Under the pieces are notes generated by a model, which saw only the letters and a program-made list of their open reading frames with translations, was not told the origin of the DNA and did not search any database. From CAYMTV01 sp964393525 (lineage in GTDB: Bacteria; Patescibacteriota; Microgenomatia; Daviesbacterales; UBA10151): 6,143 bases of DNA. Positions 1 to 4,659 of this stretch are shown here, in pieces; position 1 is the stretch's first letter; each line of letters opens with the position of its first letter. Where the stretch lies: assembly GCA_964393525.1 (NCBI GenBank), contig CAYMTV010000049.1, positions 1 to 6,143 on the forward strand. The letters run 5' to 3'. The translations under genes were made by a program, and so were the position numbers.

Positions 1-721
1 GAGTTTTTATCCCTTCAGACCACACTGATCCTCCAACAAGATCAACAACATAATCTACTCCCCCAGGGTAAAGTTTTAAAATAGAATTGGATAAATCATT
101 CGTATTTATAACTTTATCTACTCCCAATTTTTTTAGTTTACTAATTTTTTCCTTAGAAGAAGTAACACATATAATTTTGCATTTTTTGCTTTTTAAAATT
201 TGGATAACTACAGTTCCAACACCACCGGTTGCACCTGTAACTAAAACTGTGGATTTATCTTGAATTTTTGCTCTTTTAATTAAATGAAATGCTGTTGTCC
301 CTGCTAAAACTGAAGCACAAATTAAATCTAAAGGTGATTTGTCCTTAAGTTTTACAATATTTTTCTTAGGAACTACTAAATACTCCGCATAACCACCATT
401 TTGATTCCTGCCAAAAGTCCCACCATTATCACAAATATTTTCAAAACCATTTTTGCATTGTTTACACTTCCCGCAAAATGTCCATGGTAAGATAGCAACC
501 TTCTCTCCTCCTTTAGTCTCTCCAATAATTTCCGAACCCAAAATATGGGGAAAATTTTTTGGGCCTACTCTTTTACCTTGAGCAATTAATAAATCCAAAT
601 GATTAATTCCACAGTACAAAACTTTTACTAGAGTTTCTCCAGACTTGGGTTTTAGTAGAGGCATGGAGATTTCTTTAAGGTAGTTAATACTGCTAACTTT
701 GGTTAACCCTATTGCTTTCAT
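1..721 (-). CDS. Zinc-containing MDR alcohol dehydrogenase-like protein, C-terminus off the window
   Basis: The complement reads open from an ATG at 721-719 to the window edge, giving 240 residues without a stop; the C-terminal part lies outside. The protein shows the medium-chain dehydrogenase/reductase plan: an N-terminal GroES-like domain with GINHLDL (residues 38-44) and HILGSE (59-64), a structural zinc lobe with Cys83, Cys86, Cys89 and Cys97 (C-x2-C-x2-C-x7-C), GGYAEYLVVP (109-118), then a Rossmann domain with the nucleotide loop TGATGGVG (162-169). The classical catalytic zinc positions are changed: the Cys of GVCHTD is Asn40 and the His of GHE is Ser63. This matches the NHLDL subgroup of zinc-binding dehydrogenases rather than classical alcohol dehydrogenase. 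An NAD(P)H-dependent oxidoreduction is likely; the substrate cannot be told. It is divergent from the aromatic operon, with no evident functional link. No Shine-Dalgarno precedes the ATG. Confidence 0.87.
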   Translation of the reverse strand, partial: MKAIGLTKVSSINYLKEISMPLLKPKSGETLVKVLYCGINHLDLLIAQGKRVGPKNFPHILGSEIIGETKGGEKVAILPWTFCGKCKQCKNGFENICDNGGTFGRNQNGGYAEYLVVPKKNIVKLKDKSPLDLICASVLAGTTAFHLIKRAKIQDKSTVLVTGATGGVGTVVIQILKSKKCKIICVTSSKEKISKLKKLGVDKVINTNDLSNSILKLYPGGVDYVVDLVGGSVWSEGIKT

Positions 722-739
722 TAAGCTTAGTATATAATA

Positions 740-765
740 GATCCTTCGACTTCGCTCAGGATGAC
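740..765. repeat. Short dispersed-repeat-like motif (CTTCGACTTCGCTCAGGATG core)
   Basis: The segment contains CTTCGACTTCGCTCAGGATG, flanked so that ATCCT (741-745) and AGGAT (758-762) form a small imperfect hairpin. I recognise the motif from memory as a short repeat scattered between genes in many Patescibacteria and some other bacterial genomes; I could not check this. Only one copy is in the window, so its repeat status cannot be shown here. It lies just upstream of the minus-strand dehydrogenase start. Confidence 0.45.
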
Positions 766-796
766 AAAAAATTGAAGAAAGTTTAATTTTTTGTCA
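762..796. repeat. Perfect 12-bp inverted repeat between the divergent genes
   Basis: TGACAAAAAATT (762-773) is the exact reverse complement of AATTTTTTGTCA (785-796). Inside it, G774-T784 (wobble), A775-T783 and A776-T782 extend the possible stem to 15 pairs around a five-base loop. It overlaps the end of the 740-765 repeat motif and the start of the palindrome over the -35 box. On the plus strand it is upstream of the inferred start point, so it would be DNA-level structure. If a minus-strand transcript begins upstream of it, it would fold in that transcript's 5' leader. Function unknown. Confidence 0.6.
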
Positions 797-806
797 AATT
801 TTGACA
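792..806. promoter_or_regulatory. Palindrome overlapping the -35 box, possible operator
   Basis: TGTCAAATTTTGACA is a perfect seven-base inverted repeat around a central T. Its right half is the -35 hexamer TTGACA itself, so a protein bound here would compete with RNA polymerase. The half-site resembles that of TyrR boxes (TGTAAA-N6-TTTACA) but the spacing is different, and no regulator gene is in the window. AT-richness makes a chance origin possible. Confidence 0.35.
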
Positions 807-828
807 TTTTTCTAAAATATGTTATGAT
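801..828 (+). promoter_or_regulatory. Sigma70-type promoter of the aromatic operon with extended -10
   Basis: A perfect -35 hexamer TTGACA (801-806) is followed after 16 bases by TATGAT (823-828), one mismatch from TATAAT. The dinucleotide TG at 820-821 makes an extended -10. The start point is expected near 835. The promoter reads into the leader peptide ORF at 846 and the attenuator. This is the only strong promoter-like sequence I see ahead of the six plus-strand genes, whose close spacing suggests one transcript. Confidence 0.82.
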
Positions 829-840
829 ATATATCACAAC
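821..840. promoter_or_regulatory. Near-perfect 20-bp palindrome over -10 and start point, CRP/FNR-like
   Basis: GTTATGATATATATCACAAC pairs at nine of ten symmetric positions, with an uninterrupted 12-bp core TGATATATATCA (825-836). Read on the minus strand it contains TGTGA-N6-TCATA, one base from the CRP consensus TGTGA-N6-TCACA, and the core TGAT-N4-ATCA is shared with FNR-type sites. Its position over the -10 and start point would favour repression. No CRP/FNR-family gene is in the window, and the alternating AT core is low-complexity, so this is suggestive only. Confidence 0.35.
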
Positions 841-845
841 TTAAC

Positions 846-890
846 ATGAAGACTTTAGCAAACAGCTTTTGGTTTTATTTTACCTCCTAA
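846..890 (+). CDS. Aromatic leader peptide MKTLANSFWFYFTS of the attenuator
   Basis: This is a 14-codon ORF from ATG to TAA, about ten bases after the inferred transcription start. Codons 8-12 are TTT TGG TTT TAT TTT, encoding Phe-Trp-Phe-Tyr-Phe, a run of five aromatic residues covering all three aromatic amino acids. It lies between a strong promoter and an intrinsic terminator, ahead of DAHP synthase and the Phe/Tyr branch genes. These are the hallmarks of leader peptides such as E. coli TrpL and PheL, where a ribosome stalled on codons for a scarce amino acid decides whether transcription continues. The aromatic codons begin exactly at the end of pairing strand 1 (857-867), where a stalled ribosome would mask that strand. 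No clear Shine-Dalgarno precedes the ATG, so initiation would be near-leaderless. The peptide is presumably non-functional once made. Confidence 0.85.
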   Translation: MKTLANSFWFYFTS

Positions 891-933
891 GGGGGAGCTG
901 TTTGTTTGCCTGAAAAGGCAACAGTATCCTCCC
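857..933 (+). promoter_or_regulatory. Attenuator switch: 1:2 hairpin versus 2:3 antiterminator
   Basis: Strand 1 (857-867) pairs with strand 2 (896-906) in 11 consecutive pairs, one of them G-U. Strand 2 can instead pair with strand 3: GGGAG (893-897) with CTCCC (929-933), and CTGTT (898-902) with AACAG (920-924), separated by a four-base bulge at 925-928. Within the apical loop a small GAAA-tetraloop hairpin TTGCCT/AGGCAA (906-911 with 916-921) can compete or nest. The 2:3 pairing consumes most of the 5' arm of the terminator, so it acts as antiterminator. A ribosome stalled on the aromatic codons (867-881) would cover strand 1 and free strand 2, giving readthrough. One reaching the stop codon at 888-890 would cover strand 2 and let the terminator form. 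The pairings are seen in the sequence; the behaviour is inferred from the trp/pheA model. Confidence 0.8.
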
Positions 934-953
934 AGAACGGGAGGATTTTTTTT
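926..953 (+). terminator. Intrinsic terminator (attenuator 3:4 hairpin) in the leader
   Basis: TCCTCCC (927-933) pairs perfectly with GGGAGGA (939-945) around the loop AGAAC, with A926-T946 as an extra pair, followed directly by eight T (946-953). This is a textbook rho-independent terminator. It sits only about ten bases ahead of the DAHP synthase start, so it must be bypassed for expression. Its 5' arm is shared with the antiterminator. The terminated leader RNA would be roughly 120 nt. Confidence 0.9.
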
Positions 954-957
954 GGAG
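954..957 (+). promoter_or_regulatory. Ribosome binding site fixing the DAHP synthase start at 963
   Basis: GGAG lies five bases before the ATG at 963, directly after the terminator T-tract. An in-frame TTG at 906 also has a purine-rich GGGGGAG (891-897) upstream. However, starting there would translate through the attenuator hairpin and add 19 residues with no counterpart that I know of in the family, so 963 is preferred. Confidence 0.8.
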
Positions 958-962
958 AAAAT

Positions 963-1832
963 ATGAATAAAGTTATTAAAAGAGACGAACTGTTGAGAAA
1001 AAATAAGCCTTTAATTATGGGCGGACCTTGTGCAGTCGAATCAAGGGAGCAAATCAAGCTTATCGCCCGAAAGCTTCATGAAATGGGGGTTAAAATCTTG
1101 CGTTGCCAGCTTTGGAAACCAAGGACAGATAAAGATAGTTTCCAAGGAGTTGGTTTAAAAGGATTGGAATGGTTAAAAGAGATTAAAGAGGAATTAGGTG
1201 TTTTAATTGCCACGGAAATTGTCGATAAAGACCATATTGAACCAACTTTAGGGGTTGTGGATATCCTTTGGGTAGGTGCCAGAAATATGCAAAATTACGA
1301 ACTTTTAAAATCCCTGGAACAGGACAACAGGCCTGTTATCTTAAAAAGAGGTTTAATTGCCACAGTTGATGAGTGGATTAAAGCCGCACGATACATTGGT
1401 TTAAACCGGGTGATTCTTTGTGAAAGAGGTATCAGGACCGGGGCCGATTCCATGCGTTTTACCCTGGATTTAAATTCTGCTTTAGTTGCCAAGTTTGATC
1501 ACAACTTACCTGTAATAATTGACCCGTCACATACGGCGGGAAGATCGGATATGGTGCCTAACTTGGCCTTAGCCGGGATGGCAGCAGGGCTTGATGGAAT
1601 TGTAGTTGAGGTACACCACAATCCTGCAAAAGCCCTTTCCGATGCCACCCAACAAATCACCCCCGATATATTCAGGAGAGTAGTTAAAAATGCTAAAATT
1701 ATCTATAACTTAAGAAAAGAAAAAGACTTCTCCTCTAATGGTAAGGTCAAAGTGTCTAAACAGCAGTTAAAAAAAGAGCAGGGTACGGAACTGATTCTGC
1801 CCATTATCCGCCCGGAAGTTGTGAGTACATAA
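963..1832 (+). CDS. aroF: DAHP synthase, type I-beta (AroF/KdsA-like barrel)
   Basis: This protein of 289 residues is 3-deoxy-D-arabino-heptulosonate 7-phosphate synthase, condensing phosphoenolpyruvate and erythrose 4-phosphate in the first step of the shikimate pathway. Motifs in order are GGPCAVES (20-27), KPRT (52-55), GARNMQN (105-111), LKRG (127-130), CERGIRT (153-159), DPSHTAGR (187-194), VVEVHHNP (214-221) and ALSDATQQ (224-231). The expected metal ligands Cys23, His190, Glu216 and Asp227 are all present. There is neither an N-terminal ferredoxin-like regulatory domain (as in Thermotoga) nor a fused chorismate mutase (as in Bacillus). The barrel is essentially bare, so allosteric feedback is probably weak unless AroQ, two genes downstream, binds in trans. 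The C-terminal ~40 residues (250-289) are a charged tail beyond the barrel. It is the first structural gene after the attenuator, and its TAA overlaps the next ATG by one base. Confidence 0.96.
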   Translation: MNKVIKRDELLRKNKPLIMGGPCAVESREQIKLIARKLHEMGVKILRCQLWKPRTDKDSFQGVGLKGLEWLKEIKEELGVLIATEIVDKDHIEPTLGVVDILWVGARNMQNYELLKSLEQDNRPVILKRGLIATVDEWIKAARYIGLNRVILCERGIRTGADSMRFTLDLNSALVAKFDHNLPVIIDPSHTAGRSDMVPNLALAGMAAGLDGIVVEVHHNPAKALSDATQQITPDIFRRVVKNAKIIYNLRKEKDFSSNGKVKVSKQQLKKEQGTELILPIIRPEVVST

Positions 1833-3460
1833 TGGAACTTGCTAAGGCAAACATTCATATTATTGGCGGCACCGGCCAAATGGGCAGCTGGCTTAAAAAA
1901 TTTTTGGAAAGCCAGGGTTTTGCGCCGACAGTCTCCGATCAATCTAAAGGCGATAATCTAATTTCATCAGCGGATATTATTTTCATATCCGTACCAATTA
2001 GTGTAGCACCGGAAATCATTAGTAAAAGTGCAGGTAAGGTTAAGAAAAGTGCATTGCTCATAGATCTAAGTTCGATTAAAGCGGATACGTCGGAGGCTCT
2101 TAAAAAAACCGGATTGGCAGCAATTGGTTTGCACTTTTTATTCGGCCCTTCGGTATCAACAATCCAAAATCAAAAAATCGCGTATGTTCCAATTTTGGAA
2201 AACAAGCCCGCTAAAGGCTTAATGAAATTATTTAAAAAGTCCGGTGCCCATATTATTAAAATGACTCCCTCGGAGCATGATTATAAGATGGCTCATATTC
2301 AGGCTTTGACCCATTTTGTTAATTTATCTTTGGCGAAAGTTTTAATTGAGGATAATATTAATTTGACCGGCCAAATTTCCACCCCGGTTTTTCTAGCCCA
2401 GATGTCTGCAACCTCAAGAGTTGTTCCGCAAAATCCAAAACTGGTTGCTCAAATCCAAACTAAAAATCCTCAATTTTTGGAGATCGTTAAGAAGTTACAA
2501 AATGATCAGGAGGAATTAATTAAATTGATCGAAGAGAAAAATGAAGCAAGGCTTGAAGAAATCTACAAAAATATTAGCGCAAATTTAGAGTCGGTAAAGA
2601 CTCCTGCTAAGGTGGAACACATCACGCATCAGCAATTAAAGACTTTGAAAATTCAGGAAAAATTTAGCGTAGCATACTTGGGACCGGAAGGCACATTTTC
2701 CCACCAGGTAGCAACACAGGTTGTAACTCAAAAAACAAATTTAGTACCTTCTAAAACCATCTATGATATCTTTAATTCAGTTGCAACCGGAGGAACAGAT
2801 TTTGGATTGGTTCCAGCAGAAAACTCGATCGAGGGAACAATCAGGGAGACTTTGGATTTTTTAGTTGAGTTTGAATTAAAGGTTAATTTACAAATTGCTT
2901 TAGAGGTACACCAAAACTTACTTTCCAAAGAAACAAACTTAAATAAAATTACTAAAGTTATTTCACACCCGCAAGCAATCGCCCAAAGCCGGGAGTGGCT
3001 GGAAAAACATCTGCCAAATGCTGCTATTGAGTACTCCCAAAGCACAATTTCAGCAGTCAATGAAACAAAAAAGAGTGGGGTTGCTATTATTGGCGCTACA
3101 ATGGCTGCAGAAATTCACAAATTGAATGTTTTAGCAAAAGGGATTGAATCAAAAGATTTAAATACCACTAAATTTTATTTAATTTCTAAAAATCTTTTCT
3201 CTTTGAAGAAAAACCCTTCAAAAACGTTAATCTTTTTAACTGTGTTTAATAGGGTAGGGATACTTAGGGATATCCTAAATGTTTTTGCTGATTTTGACAT
3301 TAACTTGAATAAACTCGAGTCAAGGCCCAGCAAAGACAAGAATTGGAATTATTACTTTTATGTTGAAGTTGAAAGCGGTATTAATGAAGCCAAACTCACT
3401 CAGGCTTTAAATATCCTGAAGCAGTTTTGCCCAAGGATTGAGATCTTAGGAGAGTATTAA
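1832..3460 (+). CDS. tyrA-pheA: Fused prephenate dehydrogenase-prephenate dehydratase with ACT domain
   Basis: One open frame of 542 residues joins both exits from prephenate. Residues 1-255 are a TyrA-type dehydrogenase giving 4-hydroxyphenylpyruvate: NAD(P) loop GGTGQMG (12-18) with Asp36 ending strand 2, DLSSIK (78-83), GLHFLFGP (99-106) with His101 at the catalytic position of the HPMFGP motif, and EHDYKMAHIQALTHF (148-162). Residues 256-277 look like a linker. Residues 278-455 are prephenate dehydratase giving phenylpyruvate: YLGPEGTFS (282-290), GLVPAENSIEGTI (325-337), SHPQA (378-382), and TKF (446-448) in place of the usual TRF, keeping the catalytic Thr. Residues 464-542 are an ACT domain with the ESRP motif (496-499); the usual GALV is VGIL (475-478). 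No chorismate mutase lies between the domains; AroQ follows as a separate gene. The start overlaps the upstream stop as TAATG with only a weak ribosome site, suggesting translational coupling. Confidence 0.94.
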   Translation: MELAKANIHIIGGTGQMGSWLKKFLESQGFAPTVSDQSKGDNLISSADIIFISVPISVAPEIISKSAGKVKKSALLIDLSSIKADTSEALKKTGLAAIGLHFLFGPSVSTIQNQKIAYVPILENKPAKGLMKLFKKSGAHIIKMTPSEHDYKMAHIQALTHFVNLSLAKVLIEDNINLTGQISTPVFLAQMSATSRVVPQNPKLVAQIQTKNPQFLEIVKKLQNDQEELIKLIEEKNEARLEEIYKNISANLESVKTPAKVEHITHQQLKTLKIQEKFSVAYLGPEGTFSHQVATQVVTQKTNLVPSKTIYDIFNSVATGGTDFGLVPAENSIEGTIRETLDFLVEFELKVNLQIALEVHQNLLSKETNLNKITKVISHPQAIAQSREWLEKHLPNAAIEYSQSTISAVNETKKSGVAIIGATMAAEIHKLNVLAKGIESKDLNTTKFYLISKNLFSLKKNPSKTLIFLTVFNRVGILRDILNVFADFDINLNKLESRPSKDKNWNYYFYVEVESGINEAKLTQALNILKQFCPRIEILGEY

Positions 3461-3726
3461 TGGACAAGTTAAGAAAAAATTTAGATCAAATAGACAAACA
3501 AATACTTGCTTTAATAGGTAAAAGAGTCAATATTGCAAAAAAGATTGGTAAAATCAAGAAACAACAAAAGCTTGCTATTGCTGATAAGAAAAGGGAAAAA
3601 GAGATCGTTAGTAGCTTAACAAAGCAGGCAAAAAAGTATAAAATTGATAAAAGTTTAATCGGGAAAATTTGGAAACTGCTCTTTAAACTTTCATATAAAG
3701 TGGAGGAAAAAAATGCCAAAAAGTAA
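3460..3726 (+). CDS. aroQ: Chorismate mutase, AroQ class, stand-alone
   Basis: This 88-residue all-helical protein converts chorismate to prephenate, feeding the fused enzyme just upstream. Spacing matches the E. coli P-protein mutase domain exactly: Arg5, Arg22, Lys33, Asp42, Arg45 and Glu46 correspond to Arg11, Arg28, Lys39, Asp48, Arg51 and Glu52, and Ser78 to Ser84. The Gln88 position is Glu82, as in yeast chorismate mutase (Glu246). The signature LRKNLDQIDKQIL (4-16) is typical of the first long helix. A good ribosome site, GGAG at 3449-3452, lies seven bases before the ATG, which overlaps the previous TAA by one base. The last 14 bases overlap the start of the next gene. No regulatory domain is present, so any control would come from partners such as DAHP synthase. 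Confidence 0.93.
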   Translation: MDKLRKNLDQIDKQILALIGKRVNIAKKIGKIKKQQKLAIADKKREKEIVSSLTKQAKKYKIDKSLIGKIWKLLFKLSYKVEEKNAKK

Positions 3727-4648
3727 CTTGAGAATAATGTTTTATGATGGTAAGTTTTTACCGGAAGAAGAGGTGAAAATCTCGCCGACTGCCCATGCCT
3801 TGCATTATGGTACAGGATGCTTTGAGGGAATCAGGGCTTACTTTTCTGAAAATGAAAAAGCGCTACTAGTATTTCGGCTGGAAGATCATTACAAAAGATT
3901 TTTTTACTCTTGCAAGTCGTTGTTTATAAAATTACCAGAATCAATAAAAGAGCTAGCCAAGATTACTGTAGATCTTTTGCAAAAAAATTATTCAGAAACC
4001 GATATCTATATCAGACCGTTGGCTTTTAAATCCGACGCTGCTGTAGGTAACTCCAATCTGCCAACATTAAAAAGCAGCCTGCTTATTTATACGGTTCCTT
4101 TAGGAAGATACTTAAATGTAGAGAAGGGCATTAAAGTTAATGTTTCATCATGGATGAGAGTAGCCGATAACTCAATTCCCCCAAGGGGAAAAATTACCGG
4201 GGCATATGTTAACACTGCTTTGGCCAAAACCGAAAGTTTGCAGACAGGTTTCGATGAATGCATTATGCTGGATCGATTTGGACATATTGCGGAAGGCAGT
4301 GCTGAAAACTTCTTCATGGTCAAAAACGGAGTTGTTGTTACACCGCCTGTTTATGATGATATTTTGGTTGGTATCACCAGAGAAACAATTATAACAATTT
4401 GCAAAAAAGAATTAGGCTTGGAAGTGGTTGAAAGAAGTATTGCCAGGGCGGAATTAATTTCTGCTGATGAGATATTTTTAGTTGGAACCGGAGCTGAAGT
4501 TACACCTGTTATCCAAATTGATAAATATGAAGTTGGTAATGGGCAAATTGGCGGAATAACCTCTCAGGTAAGAGATTTTTACTTTAAAATGGTTCATGGA
4601 GAGTATCCCGGTTACTCCGAATTCTTAACCAAAGTTCTTCCAAAGTAG
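3713..4648 (+). CDS. ilvE: Branched-chain-type class IV aminotransferase, likely used for Phe/Tyr
   Basis: This 311-residue, PLP-dependent fold-type IV aminotransferase closely follows the IlvE pattern: HALHYGTGCFEGIRAY (28-43), GKITGAYVN (159-167) with Lys160 as the PLP lysine, DECIMLD (181-187), EGSAENFF (194-201), GITRE (220-224) and GTGAEVTPV (258-266). IlvE normally transfers amino groups between glutamate and branched-chain keto acids, and E. coli IlvE also has some activity on aromatic keto acids. Its place directly after the genes making phenylpyruvate and 4-hydroxyphenylpyruvate suggests it performs, or also performs, the last step to Phe and Tyr; this is inference from context. The start is supported by GGAGG (3702-3706) six bases upstream of the ATG, inside the end of aroQ. 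Aminodeoxychorismate lyase (PabC) and D-amino acid aminotransferase share the fold but fit these motifs less well. Confidence 0.92.
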   Translation: MPKSNLRIMFYDGKFLPEEEVKISPTAHALHYGTGCFEGIRAYFSENEKALLVFRLEDHYKRFFYSCKSLFIKLPESIKELAKITVDLLQKNYSETDIYIRPLAFKSDAAVGNSNLPTLKSSLLIYTVPLGRYLNVEKGIKVNVSSWMRVADNSIPPRGKITGAYVNTALAKTESLQTGFDECIMLDRFGHIAEGSAENFFMVKNGVVVTPPVYDDILVGITRETIITICKKELGLEVVERSIARAELISADEIFLVGTGAEVTPVIQIDKYEVGNGQIGGITSQVRDFYFKMVHGEYPGYSEFLTKVLPK

Positions 4649-4659
4649 TTTTATAAACT

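Noticed and set aside
729..734. TATACT as a -10 for a leaderless dehydrogenase transcript on the minus strand
   Set aside because: No acceptable -35 at 16-18 bases and no extended -10. TTGTCA at 767-762 is too far away. Not listed as a feature.
882..888. ACCTCCT matching the 16S rRNA anti-Shine-Dalgarno core
   Set aside because: It encodes the last two residues and the start of the stop codon of the leader peptide. It can pair with GGGGG (891-895) or the terminator 3' arm, but no distinct role is supported.
841..960. T-box or other riboswitch in the leader
   Set aside because: There is no T-box AGGGTGG-type antiterminator motif or specifier architecture, and the leader is only ~120 nt. The aromatic ORF plus alternative hairpins explain it better.
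906..962. TTG at 906 as the DAHP synthase start with GGGGGAG (891-897) as ribosome site
   Set aside because: The extra 19 residues are encoded by the attenuator hairpins and T-tract. The ATG at 963 has its own GGAG at good spacing and gives an N-terminus leading straight into the conserved barrel.
3713..4648. Aminodeoxychorismate lyase (PabC) as identity of the class IV PLP enzyme
   Set aside because: HALHYGTGCFEGIRAY, EGSAENFF and GTGAEVTPV follow the branched-chain aminotransferase pattern, and the 311-residue length fits IlvE better.
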